Source: Streptomyces sp. WMMC500
Lineage (GTDB): Bacteria > Actinomycetota > Actinomycetes > Streptomycetales > Streptomycetaceae
Length of the DNA stretch: 64,000 bases
Assembly: GCF_027497195.1 (NCBI RefSeq)
Contig: NZ_CP114905.1
Span: 3,148,001-3,212,000 of the forward strand
Direction: 5' to 3'
This document shows, piece after piece, positions 18,118-27,526 of this stretch. The notes below the pieces were generated by a model. The model saw nothing but the letters and a program-made list of their open reading frames with translations. It was not told where the DNA came from and did not search any database. A program made the position numbers and the translations under genes. How positions within the stretch are numbered: position 1 is the stretch's first letter; every line of letters starts with the position of its first letter.

Positions 18118-18786
18118 CTACTGCGCCGGCCGGCCCGGGCTGATCAGTCCGGACTCGTCCGCGATCACCACGACCTGCGACCTGTCCCGCGCCCCCAGCT
18201 TCGTCATGATCCGGCTGACGTGCGTCTTGGCCGTCGACTGTGACAGCACCAGCCGCTGCGCGATCTCGTCGTTCGTGAGGCCCGAGGCCACCAACTGCAT
18301 GACTTCACGCTCCCGGCCGGTGAGGACATCGAGCCGGGGATCCGGCTGAGGGCCCTTCGCGCGACCGGCGAACTCGGCGATGAGCCGACGAGTGACCTTC
18401 GGGCTGATCAGGGCGTCGCCCCGGGCGGCCACCCGCACCGCGTGCAGCAGTTCCTCCGGCCCGGAGTCCTTCACCAGGAAGCCCGTTGCCCCGGCGCGCA
18501 GCGCCCCGTACACGTAGTCGTCCAGATCGAAGGTCGTGAGGATGACCACCTTCACCGCCGCCAGCCGCGCATCGCCGGTGATCACCTGGCAGGCTTCCAG
18601 GCCGTCCATGCCCGGCATCCGGATGTCCATCAGGACCACGTCCGGTACGAGTTCGCGGCAGGCCGAAACCGCGGCCTGCCCGTCCTCGGCCTCCCCCGCC
18701 ACCTCGATGTCGTCCTCGCCCTCCAGGACCGACCGGAACCCGGCCCGGACAAGCCAGTGGTCATCCGCCAGCAGGACCCTGATCAT
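18118..18786 (-). CDS. NarL/FixJ-family response regulator
   Basis: 222 residues. Receiver domain at 1-120 with the acidic pair DD at 8-9, phosphorylated Asp54 (LMDIRMPG) and Lys in VKDSG; LuxR-type helix-turn-helix at ~150-210 (LTGREREVMQLVASGLTNDEIA). The ATG at 18786 overlaps the kinase stop codon in ATGA, so the pair is translationally coupled; the GTG four codons further up lies inside the kinase gene. It probably controls the neighbouring MMPL transporter gene, by analogy with many Streptomyces pairs. Confidence 0.93.
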   Translation of the reverse strand: MIRVLLADDHWLVRAGFRSVLEGEDDIEVAGEAEDGQAAVSACRELVPDVVLMDIRMPGMDGLEACQVITGDARLAAVKVVILTTFDLDDYVYGALRAGATGFLVKDSGPEELLHAVRVAARGDALISPKVTRRLIAEFAGRAKGPQPDPRLDVLTGREREVMQLVASGLTNDEIAQRLVLSQSTAKTHVSRIMTKLGARDRSQVVVIADESGLISPGRPAQ

Positions 18787-19946
18787 CGGTCGCTCCACTC
18801 CGTCGGCTCTCCCGCTCCGTAGGGCAGCCGGGCCCGCACCGCGAATCCGCCCCCGGGTCGCGGATCCGCGGCCAGATCGCCGCCCAGTGCCTGCGCCCGC
18901 TCCGTCATGCCGGCGATTCCGCTGCCGCCGCCCGCGGCGGCCGGGCGAGCCGCCGCTCCCCGCCCATCGTCCTCGACGGCCACCGTCAGCTCCCGATCCC
19001 CGTAGCCGAGCCGGATCGTGACCGCTCGGGCGCGGCCGTGTCTGGCGGCGTTGGTCAGCGACTCCTGCACGATCCGGTACGCGGCCAGGTCAACCGGCGC
19101 GGGCAGCGGGCGCTCCGCGCCACTCCGCTCGATCCGTACCGCGAGCCCTGCGAGCTTCGCCGAGGCCACCAGCTCATCCGCCCGGGCCAACCCCGGGGCC
19201 GGCACCCGGGGCGCGTCCTCGTCGACCCGGCGGAGCACGCCGAGAGTGGCCCTGAGTTCCCGCAGGATCGTCCGGCTGCCCGTCTCGATCGCACTGAGCG
19301 CCGCCCCGGCCCGGAAGGCGGGATCCTTCTTCAACTGGTGCCGCGCCGCGCCTGCCTGCACGTTGATCATCGAAATGTTGTGCCCGATCACATCGTGCAA
19401 CTCCCGGGCAATGCGCAGCCGCTCCTCGGTCGCCCGCAGCCGGGCCTCCTCCTCGGCGTAGGCCACCCTGCCGTGCCGCCCGTTACCGAGAGCCACGACG
19501 GCGACCAGCCAGCCGGTCAGCATGAACACCGACGTGCCGTTGACGTCGCTGCCGCCTGCCAGGGTGCCCGCGGACACGCCGATCACCATGGCCGCCGCCA
19601 TGGCGACGGCCGACCGGAGCCGGCCCTGGGCCGCGATGGCGTACAGCGCCACGACCGGAACGATGACCAGCGGGCCGTCGATATCGCTCAGCAGGTAGTA
19701 GACGCCCGTGACCAGTACCGTGAACCAGCCCACCGCCACCGGACACCGGCGACGGAACAACAGCGCCCCGCACACCGCCGTGACCAGCACCCAGGAGATG
19801 ACCAGCGAGGACAACGAGTCACCGCCACCGCTCAGCCGCTGCCCCTCCGCACCGAGCGCCACCAGCACGAACACCCCGATCGCCAGCACGGCGTCGGCAC
19901 GGGCGCCACGGGGCAGCCGGAAGCGGGTCTGATCGGAAGACGACAC
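18783..19946 (-). CDS. NarL-type sensor histidine kinase
   Basis: 387 residues from the GTG at 19946; upstream sequence in the same open frame looks non-coding. Five or six hydrophobic segments occupy residues ~20-165. They are followed by a HisKA_3 dimerisation domain with the phosphorylated His in ARELHDVIGHNISMI and a HATPase domain with the N box (ESLTNAARHG) and a GSGIAGM glycine box. No extracellular sensor loop of size is seen, so the signal is probably sensed within the membrane. Coupled to the downstream response regulator by a 4-nt overlap. Confidence 0.92.
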   Translation of the reverse strand: MSSSDQTRFRLPRGARADAVLAIGVFVLVALGAEGQRLSGGGDSLSSLVISWVLVTAVCGALLFRRRCPVAVGWFTVLVTGVYYLLSDIDGPLVIVPVVALYAIAAQGRLRSAVAMAAAMVIGVSAGTLAGGSDVNGTSVFMLTGWLVAVVALGNGRHGRVAYAEEEARLRATEERLRIARELHDVIGHNISMINVQAGAARHQLKKDPAFRAGAALSAIETGSRTILRELRATLGVLRRVDEDAPRVPAPGLARADELVASAKLAGLAVRIERSGAERPLPAPVDLAAYRIVQESLTNAARHGRARAVTIRLGYGDRELTVAVEDDGRGAAARPAAAGGGSGIAGMTERAQALGGDLAADPRPGGGFAVRARLPYGAGEPTEWSDR

Positions 19947-20038
19947 GCGTCCATTTTGCCCGCGATGCCGATCACAGGAGGAACTCCGTAGGACGGTCCC
20001 GGACGCAACCCACAGCGGTCGATGGGACGTGCGCGCGA

Positions 20039-20132
20039 TCAGGACTGCCGGGGGGCGACGTTGACGAGCTTGACCAGCGCTTCGCGGATCAACCGCTTCG
20101 TCGTCGCACACCACCACCCGGATCCGGCTCAC
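20039..20132 (-). pseudogene. Fragment of a response regulator gene
   Basis: On the minus strand a GTG at 20132 opens with SRIRVVVCDDEA, the start of a NarL-type receiver domain. One frame-shift later it continues as LIREALVKLVN, which matches the next helix of receivers (normally ALIREAL...), then reaches TGA at 20039. The rest of a ~220-residue regulator is missing. This is a decayed remnant just upstream of the intact two-component pair and explains part of the otherwise empty 19947-20257 stretch. Confidence 0.55.
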
Positions 20133-20257
20133 GGCACGCTTCGCTCCGGCAGGAACGCCTGCGGTGCGGCGCCCCGCGGGAGCGGGCAGCGGGCCGGGTG
20201 AGCACACCGGCAGTGGAGCCGGGGTCTGTCCCGACTCCACTCCGGAGGGCGGGCGTG

Positions 20258-21631
20258 TCACTGGAACTGTGCGAAGAACCTCCATATCTCTGCTTTGGTC
20301 CAGGTGGTGACGCCGCTTTCGCCGGTGGAGCCGTCGACAGGACCGGGTATGTGACCGCCGTCGAAAGCGGCCCATTGGACCGGGTGTCCGGCGCTGCAGC
20401 CCGAGTACGCGGTGGTGAGGTGCGTGCGGCTGCCCGGTGCGGGCTCGCCCGGGTTCTGCGGGGTGCAGCCGTTGTTGCTGACGAATTTGTCGCGCAGGGA
20501 CCGCCCTTGCGCGATGTTGAGGACGGAGTCGCTGATGCCGTGGATTCCGAAGTAGGCGATGGGCTGAGTACCGCCGCTGCACCCGCTGATCTGGGCGCCG
20601 GATATGACCGCGACGGCCCTGAAGTCGTTCGCCCGGCTGCATGCGAGCGCGTAGCTCATGCCGCCGCCCCAACTGAATCCGGTGGCGAAACGCTGTGCCG
20701 GGTTGACGCAGAGGCCGCCCTCGATTCGCGTGATCATGTCGTCGACGAAAGTGACGTCCTCACCGCCCGAATTGGCCCAGCCGTTTCCGAGGCCCTGAGG
20801 GGCGACGAGAATCGCGCTGTTGTTGGACTGTTCTTGCTGGCCGTAGTAGGACCAGGCGGTCCCGCTCGTCCCGCCCGAGGCGACGTCGCCGGCGGTTCCG
20901 CCCCGCCAGTGGAACGCGAAGATCAGCCGGTAGGGGTGATTGTTATCGTAGTTGGCGGGGACCCTGAGGATGAAGCTGCGGCTCTTGCCGCCGCTTTGAA
21001 TCGTGTGCGTACCGCTGGTCAGGGTCGGGGCGCTGCCGCATCCACCGTCGCCGCCCGACGACAGCTTGATCATCTGCCACTGCTGGTTGGGGCCGCCCCC
21101 GTCGGTGTACTGGACGACGTTGGCGCCGTCCGCGGTGGAGCCGCCCTGCACCTCCATCGCCTTGCCGCTGTTGCGGTTGATCAGCCGGACGTGGCCCGCG
21201 TCGGAGTCGGCCAGGCGGAACTGCTGGTTGGCCCCGTTGTGGTCGGTCCACTGCTGGATCGCGGCCCCGTCGGCGGTCGAGACGCCGGCCACGTCGAGGA
21301 CCTTGCCCGAATGCCGGGCCTTGAGGCGGTAGAAGCCGTCACCGGAGTCCATGAACTGCCACTGCTGGTTGGCTCCGTCGTGGCGCGTCCACTGGCTGAC
21401 CCGCGCGCCGTCGGCGGTGGACACTTCAGAGACGTCCAGCGCCTTGCCGCTGTTGCGATTGACCAGGACGTACCAGGCGTTGGTGTCCACCGTCGCCGCC
21501 TCGGCGGGCGGCGGGTTCACCACGGCGAGCATGCCGATCGCGAGGGCCGTCGTCGCCACCACGGCGGCGATCCGGGACCACCAGCGATGACTTCGTGGCG
21601 GGGCGGAGGAAGCCGCACCGTAGGTCTTCAT
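20258..21631 (-). CDS. Secreted CE1-like esterase with N-terminal ricin-type lectin domain
   Basis: 457 residues. The signal peptide ends near residue 46 (AEAA-TVD). Residues ~48-180 form a beta-trefoil ricin B lectin (CBM13-like) with three QQW-type repeats (NQQWQF, NQQFRL, NQQWQM). After a Gly-rich linker, residues ~195-457 form an alpha/beta hydrolase of the PHB-depolymerase/feruloyl esterase type, with the nucleophile in FSWGGGMSYAL and a late His in DGGHIPG. It likely removes acetyl or feruloyl groups from xylan. It lies 29 nt after xlnA on the same strand, which supports that substrate. Whether acetyl-xylan or feruloyl esterase cannot be decided. Confidence 0.9.
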   Translation of the reverse strand: MKTYGAASSAPPRSHRWWSRIAAVVATTALAIGMLAVVNPPPAEAATVDTNAWYVLVNRNSGKALDVSEVSTADGARVSQWTRHDGANQQWQFMDSGDGFYRLKARHSGKVLDVAGVSTADGAAIQQWTDHNGANQQFRLADSDAGHVRLINRNSGKAMEVQGGSTADGANVVQYTDGGGPNQQWQMIKLSSGGDGGCGSAPTLTSGTHTIQSGGKSRSFILRVPANYDNNHPYRLIFAFHWRGGTAGDVASGGTSGTAWSYYGQQEQSNNSAILVAPQGLGNGWANSGGEDVTFVDDMITRIEGGLCVNPAQRFATGFSWGGGMSYALACSRANDFRAVAVISGAQISGCSGGTQPIAYFGIHGISDSVLNIAQGRSLRDKFVSNNGCTPQNPGEPAPGSRTHLTTAYSGCSAGHPVQWAAFDGGHIPGPVDGSTGESGVTTWTKAEIWRFFAQFQ

Positions 21632-21660
21632 CGATTCACCCTTTCGTTCGACAGATCTCC

Positions 21661-23112
<1,452 letters not shown>

Positions 23113-23343
23113 TCACGGAAGGACTGAAGCGCAGGAGCATCCGCTCGGCCGGGGAGCGCCGCGGCGCGTCGCGTACCTCTCCGACTGCGCGAAGAGCCAG
23201 GACGCGCTGGTGCGAACCTCCCCCGGACAAAACGGGGTGGCACAGGTACTCAGGGCCGACGAGGTTCGAAATACCGAACTATGACCAGCCCCTCAGACGT
23301 GGATGATTGAGGGATTGACGGTGGATCGTCAACACCTCCCGCA

Positions 23344-23376
23344 GGAAAAGTTTCCGCTAGCAGCACGAAAATTTCG
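23344..23376. promoter_or_regulatory. Two GAAA-TTTC palindromic boxes upstream of xlnA
   Basis: GGAAAAGTTTCC at 23344-23355 and CGAAAATTTCG at 23366-23376, two helical turns apart and about 255-285 bp before the xlnA start. The second fits exactly the CGAAA-N-TTTCG repeat known from Streptomyces xylanase promoters, where it mediates repression. The binding regulator is not in the window. Confidence 0.65.
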
Positions 23377-23477
23377 GGCGGGGCGGGAGCCGGAGCGACG
23401 CACGGACGCTAGGCGCCGTTTACGGACAGTTCGACGACAGATCTTGACAGGAAGGCGCCGCATTTCCAGCTTGCGGC

Positions 23478-23513
23478 ATCGAAACATGCAGGGAATCTAT
23501 CGAAACATTTTCG
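23478..23513. promoter_or_regulatory. Direct repeat ATCGAAACAT x2 with a third palindromic box
   Basis: ATCGAAACAT occurs at 23478-23487 and again at 23499-23508, spaced 21 bp (two DNA turns). The second copy extends into CGAAACATTTTCG (23501-23513), a looser form of the xylanase box. It lies between the stop of the lyase gene and the xlnA boxes, so it may be a distal operator. Confidence 0.5.
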
Positions 23514-23546
23514 AGAGGCTCCCTGCCCGGCACGGGGACCGGGCGG

Positions 23547-24485
23547 TCAGGAACAGCCGGTGAGTTCGCAGATGTCCGCCGGGTCCGTGGAGACCTTGAC
23601 GTCGTCGTACCAGACGTAGCTGTCGTTCCGCGGCGCGAACTCCGCGGTGGCACCGCCGGCGAAGCTGGCGAAGTACGCCTTGTCGACGAGGTCGCCGTTG
23701 GTCACGAAGCGCAGGCCGGTCACCTCGGCGGCGGGCTCGCCGTTGTAGAAGACCTCGATCTCACCGTCGCGGTTGGCCCGGCCGTCGGTGACGGAGTTGA
23801 CCTTGACCCGCTGCACGACGTTCACCCACTCGCCCTTCGGCCACCGGATGACCGAGCCGTTCTTCTCCAGCGCGACGTAGTCGCCGTAGGTGTCCTCGTG
23901 GTCCATGTGGTAGTAGTACAGCGCCGCTTCGCCGTCGGCCCGGCGCCATATGAAGCGGGAGCTGAACCCGTTGGTGCCGTCGCAGACCTGGCCGCCGGAG
24001 CAGGCTTTGCCGCCCGCGAGCCCGAGGCCGGTCTTACCGGCGTACTGACTCGTACCCCAACTGAAGTCCTCGTCGAACCTGACCCACATGGACAGGTAGT
24101 ACTCGCGCGCCCTGTCCAGCGCGAACGGCGCCTGCGCACCCGAGTCCTCGGGGCCGATCCCGCCTTCCGGGTAGAGCACCCGCAGGGACTTGTCGCCGCT
24201 GTGGGCCGCAGTGGTGTCGTCGACCAGGGTGCGCTCGTCCATGCCGAGCTCCCAGGGTGCGGTCCAGCCGTCCTCGGCCCACTCGCCGAGCGAGTACGGA
24301 CCGCCCGCGGCCGGGCCCTCGAAGGTGTTCTCCTTGTACGTCGCCGCACGCGCGGGGTCGGTGGGAGAGCCGGACGCGAACTGCGGGTAGAGCACCGCGG
24401 GCACGAGCAGCGCCGTGGCCACGGCGGTGCTGAGTGCCAGCTTCTTCGCCTTGCGCGTTCTCGGCTTGCGCGTTCTCGGGTTCAT
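23547..24485 (-). CDS. Secreted polysaccharide lyase-like protein (PL14-like fold)
   Basis: 312 residues. A basic N-terminus and hydrophobic core (~14-42) form a signal peptide ending near ARAA. The mature part looks like a concanavalin-type beta-jelly roll resembling PL14 and related lyases: WVRFDEDFSWG, GFSSRFIWR, ALYYYHMDHE and WVNVVQRVKVN are typical strands. A C-terminal pair of Cys (CELTGC) and two central Cys probably form disulfides. The substrate may be an acidic polysaccharide; next to xylan genes a glucuronoxylan is conceivable. Family is likely, activity uncertain. Confidence 0.75.
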   Translation of the reverse strand: MNPRTRKPRTRKAKKLALSTAVATALLVPAVLYPQFASGSPTDPARAATYKENTFEGPAAGGPYSLGEWAEDGWTAPWELGMDERTLVDDTTAAHSGDKSLRVLYPEGGIGPEDSGAQAPFALDRAREYYLSMWVRFDEDFSWGTSQYAGKTGLGLAGGKACSGGQVCDGTNGFSSRFIWRRADGEAALYYYHMDHEDTYGDYVALEKNGSVIRWPKGEWVNVVQRVKVNSVTDGRANRDGEIEVFYNGEPAAEVTGLRFVTNGDLVDKAYFASFAGGATAEFAPRNDSYVWYDDVKVSTDPADICELTGCS

Positions 24486-24582
24486 GCGTTCCTCGTTCCG
24501 GATCGGTGGGGGATGAACGATGGAACAGGTGTACCGGATCAGGTCAGCCGGCGCGGCATTGTTCCGGCGATGAACTCCTGGC

Positions 24583-25134
24583 TCAGGGCTGACGGCGGGC
24601 AGCGTCAGACGAAGGGGCCGCAGCCCGCGCCCGGTGCCTGCGCACCGCGTCGCGGTTGGCGCAGCGCTGTGAGCAGTACCGCTGCCGCCCCGTGCGCGAG
24701 GTGTCGGCGAAGGCGGTGTCGCACGCGGCCGCCTCGCACCGCCGCAGCCGGTGCATCCCCCGGTTCGCCAGATGCAGCGCGGTGCCGACCGCGAACAGGG
24801 TGAACAGGACGGAACCGAGCGGTTGTTCCGCGTCCCGGTAGTGCAGGTGCCAGCCGGTGCCGGCGTGGGAGGTCAGTCGCGGGTAGGCGGCGGCCTCCGC
24901 CAGCATCCGGTTCAGCAGATCGGCGCGCTCCTGCTCTTCGGCGGCGTCGACGACCTGCTCCCAGGTGTCCAGCGCGGCGTGGGCACGGTCGAGGTCGTCC
25001 GGTGCCACGGGGCGCTCCAGCACGAGGCCGGCGGCACGGCATCGGTCTGCCAGCTCGTCCGCGCTCTCGGGGCGGCGGTCGGCCAGGTCAGCGGCCAGGT
25101 TCACCGCATCCTCGCCGTAAGGGTTGAGGTGCAT
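24583..25134 (-). CDS. CGNR zinc-finger (ABATE-domain) regulator
   Basis: 183 residues from ATG 25134. The N-terminal helical domain opens DAVNLAADLADRRP, as in ABATE/DUF1470 proteins. The C-terminal ~45 residues form a CGNR-type zinc finger: CEAAACDTAFAD, then RQRYCSQRCANR. The signature reads CANR instead of CGNR. Such proteins are putative stress-related transcription regulators. Only 26 bp separate its start from the divergent MFS gene, so it very likely controls that transporter. The upstream in-frame GTG at 25167 would overlap the MFS coding region and is rejected. Confidence 0.87.
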   Translation of the reverse strand: MHLNPYGEDAVNLAADLADRRPESADELADRCRAAGLVLERPVAPDDLDRAHAALDTWEQVVDAAEEQERADLLNRMLAEAAAYPRLTSHAGTGWHLHYRDAEQPLGSVLFTLFAVGTALHLANRGMHRLRRCEAAACDTAFADTSRTGRQRYCSQRCANRDAVRRHRARAAAPSSDAARRQP

Positions 25135-25160
25135 AAGACCATTACAGCAGTGTTCCCGGC
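25135..25160. promoter_or_regulatory. 26-bp divergent intergenic region between CGNR regulator and MFS gene
   Basis: The two start codons are too close for separate full promoters with leaders, so each promoter must extend into the other gene and transcripts are probably leaderless or nearly so. TAATGG on the minus strand is a possible -10 only 4 nt before the CGNR start. Confidence 0.45.
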
Positions 25161-26450
25161 ATGACACGACACTCCGTCGGACCTGCCCGGCTCCGGGCTC
25201 GTGACCCGTGGCGCTACCGCTGGACCGTGCTGGGCGTCGCTACCTTCACCCAGGCCGCAGCCGGCTTCTTCGTGGGCGGCCTCGGAGCGCTCGGCGTCCA
25301 CCTGCAGCGCGCCCTGGACCTGAGCACGGCGCAGTTGGGCCTGCTGGTCTCGGCGGCCCAGCTCGTACCCCTGGCCGGGCTGCTCGTGGCCGGAGAGCTC
25401 CTGGACCGCTACGGCGAGCGCTGGGTGGTCGGGATCGGAGCCGGCGTGGTCGGGGTGGCGTTGGGCGTGGGGAGCCTGGCGCCGGGATACGCGGCACTGC
25501 TGATCGCCCTCCTGGTGGCCGGAGCGGGGTACAGCACCGTCCAGCCGGGCGGGAGCAAGTCGGTGGCGTCCTGGTTCGGCGCTTCACAGCGGGGACTCGC
25601 GATGGGCATCCGGCAGGCGGGACTGCCCCTGGGCGCGGCGCTCGCCTCCGCGGCACTCCCGCTCGTCGCCGAGGAGTTCGGCTGGCGGGCGACACTGCTG
25701 ACCGGCGGCTTCGTCGCGCTGCTCGGAGCCGGGCTCTTCCTGGCCTGCTACCGTCGCCCGCCCGTGCCGCCCGCGCCGTCCGCGCCGCCCGCGCCGACAG
25801 CCGGGGAGCCGTCGGACACGGTCGCGGCACAACTCCGTATGCGGCTGCGCATGGTCCGGGAACCGTCCACGGTGAAGGTCATGCTGTCGGGGACCAGCCT
25901 GATCTCGGTGCAGTATGGAGTGGGCATCCTGACGGTGCTCCACCTCCACCACACGTCCTCGGTCGGCGCCGGACGGGCGGCGCTGATCCTGGTGGCGGCC
26001 CAGGGCGCGGGCGTGGCGGGCCGGATCTGCCTGGCGGCCTGGAGCGACCGGAGCGGCTCGGGGCGCTACACCATCGTGCTGGTCTGCATGGTCGCGGTGA
26101 TCGCCGGGCTCGTCGTGCTGACGACGCCGGCCGGGCGGGCGCCGGTCGCCGCCTCGGTCGTCTTCGTCTGGCTCGGCTTCTTCGGCTTCGGCTGGTACGG
26201 CCCCTGGGTCGCCTACGTGACCGAAGCGGCGCCGCCGGGAAAGACGGGCTTCGCCCTGGGTCTGGCCATGTCCGTCAACCAGGTCGCCATCGTCACGATG
26301 CCGCCCGCACTCGGTCTGCTGGTCGACCTCACCGGCAGCTTCACACCCGCGTGGGCACTGCTGGCGCTGCTGACGGCCGTCGCCCTGGCGGTCACGGCGA
26401 AGGCGGAACGCCGCGTCCAGGACCCCGGCAGCAGTTATCACTCTGTGTGA
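25161..26450 (+). CDS. MFS transporter
   Basis: 429 residues with 12 predicted membrane segments, a central charged loop (~200-235, Pro/Ala-rich) and the inter-TM2/3 motif ELLDRYGERWV, a variant of the MFS signature GxLaDRxGrR. It resembles the cyanate/drug-efflux branch. Export of a small toxic molecule is likely but the substrate is unknown. Divergent from the CGNR regulator by 26 bp, which suggests direct local control. Confidence 0.88.
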   Translation: MTRHSVGPARLRARDPWRYRWTVLGVATFTQAAAGFFVGGLGALGVHLQRALDLSTAQLGLLVSAAQLVPLAGLLVAGELLDRYGERWVVGIGAGVVGVALGVGSLAPGYAALLIALLVAGAGYSTVQPGGSKSVASWFGASQRGLAMGIRQAGLPLGAALASAALPLVAEEFGWRATLLTGGFVALLGAGLFLACYRRPPVPPAPSAPPAPTAGEPSDTVAAQLRMRLRMVREPSTVKVMLSGTSLISVQYGVGILTVLHLHHTSSVGAGRAALILVAAQGAGVAGRICLAAWSDRSGSGRYTIVLVCMVAVIAGLVVLTTPAGRAPVAASVVFVWLGFFGFGWYGPWVAYVTEAAPPGKTGFALGLAMSVNQVAIVTMPPALGLLVDLTGSFTPAWALLALLTAVALAVTAKAERRVQDPGSSYHSV

Positions 26451-26681
26451 CGTCATTGCCGCTCAAGGCGAAGCCGGGGCGCCCGGCGGAGGGTGATCAA
26501 CCGGAGCTACGAGCGCCTGCGGGCCGCCGGAGGTGCCGGACCCGGACGGTGCGGGACAATGGAAGTGCCGTGGTCGGGGTTGTGACCCTACGCGGCAGGC
26601 GCCACCGCGCGCGCATGCGCAACCGCCCGGCCGGTCTCCGCGTACCGGCCGGAGTCGAGAGGCGAGAGGAAGGCGGTCGTC

Positions 26682-27461
26682 ATGACCAGCATCACTCACC
26701 GTATCGGCGCCCTGTTCAGGATCAAGGCCGGCAAGGCCCTCGATCGCGCCGAGGACCCGCGCGAGGTCCTGGACTACTCGTACGAGCGGCAACTGGAGAT
26801 GCTGCAGAGGGTTCGGCGCGGCCTGGCCGACGTCGCGACCAGCCGTAAGGGCGTCGAGCTGCGGGCGGACCAGTTGCGGCAGTCCACGGGCAGGCTGGAG
26901 GACCAGGCGCAGCAGGCGCTCGCGGCCGGCCGGGAGGACCTGGCCCGCGAGGCGCTCACCCGCCGGACCACCGCGGCCTCGAAGATCACCGAGCTTGAGG
27001 AGCAGCAGACAGAGTTGCAGGCGCAGGAGGAGAAGATGGGCCTGGCCGTACAGCGCCTTCAGGCGCAGGTCGACTCGTTCCGTACCCGCAAGGAGACGGT
27101 CAAGGCCACCTACACCTCGGCCGAGGCCCAGACCCGGATCACCGAGGCCGTGAGCGGCGTGGGTGAGGAGCTGGGCGATGTCGGCCTCGCCGTCCAGCGG
27201 GCCCAGGACAAGACCGAGCAGATGCAGGCGCGCGCCGGTGCGCTGGACGAGCTGATCGCCTCCGGCGCGCTGGAGGATGCCACGAAGCCGGCCGGCGGGG
27301 ACGACGACATCCAGGTCGAGCTTGAGCACATGAGTGCGGATCAGGATGTGGAGATCGAGCTGGCCCGGATGAAGGCGCAGCTCCCCGCCGCTCCCGGCCC
27401 GGGGGTGACAGGGGGTCCCGGTGCGACGAAGGGCGGTCACGACGAGGAGGCGCCGTCATGA
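26682..27461 (+). CDS. pspA: PspA/IM30-family membrane-stress protein
   Basis: 259 residues. An amphipathic N-terminal helix (THRIGALFRIKAGKALDRAEDP) is followed by the long coiled-coil hairpin of PspA/Vipp1 (~25-220) and an acidic, Pro/Gly-rich tail. PspA binds stressed cytoplasmic membrane and helps keep the proton barrier. Start supported by gaggaagg. The last codons contain an ideal aggagg ribosome site for a micro-ORF whose ATG overlaps the pspA stop, so the operon pspA-(pspAA remnant)-htpX-pspAB is tightly coupled. Confidence 0.93.
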   Translation: MTSITHRIGALFRIKAGKALDRAEDPREVLDYSYERQLEMLQRVRRGLADVATSRKGVELRADQLRQSTGRLEDQAQQALAAGREDLAREALTRRTTAASKITELEEQQTELQAQEEKMGLAVQRLQAQVDSFRTRKETVKATYTSAEAQTRITEAVSGVGEELGDVGLAVQRAQDKTEQMQARAGALDELIASGALEDATKPAGGDDDIQVELEHMSADQDVEIELARMKAQLPAAPGPGVTGGPGATKGGHDEEAPS

Positions 27462-27526
27462 TCATTCGGATTCCGCAGGTGGGGCACCTGCTGACCGACG
27501 ATGGCCTGACCCGGGGTGAGGACTGA
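27458..27526 (+). pseudogene. 22-codon micro-ORF, internally deleted pspAA remnant
   Basis: The ATG at 27458 overlaps the pspA stop and has a perfect aggagg ribosome site 7 nt upstream; its TGA overlaps the htpX ATG. The product begins MIIRI and ends LLTDDGLTRGED. From memory of the family, actinobacterial PspAA (~90 residues) begins MIVRI and ends with a similar LL-DDGLIPG sequence, and sits exactly here between pspA and htpX. So this looks like pspAA that lost its middle but kept both ends in frame. It may survive because it couples translation of htpX to pspA. Confidence 0.6.

Noticed and set aside
16429..18243. 604-codon plus-strand frame opposite the MMPL gene
   Set aside because: Antisense shadow with low-complexity Gly/Gln/Asp content; the minus-strand MMPL protein is unmistakable.
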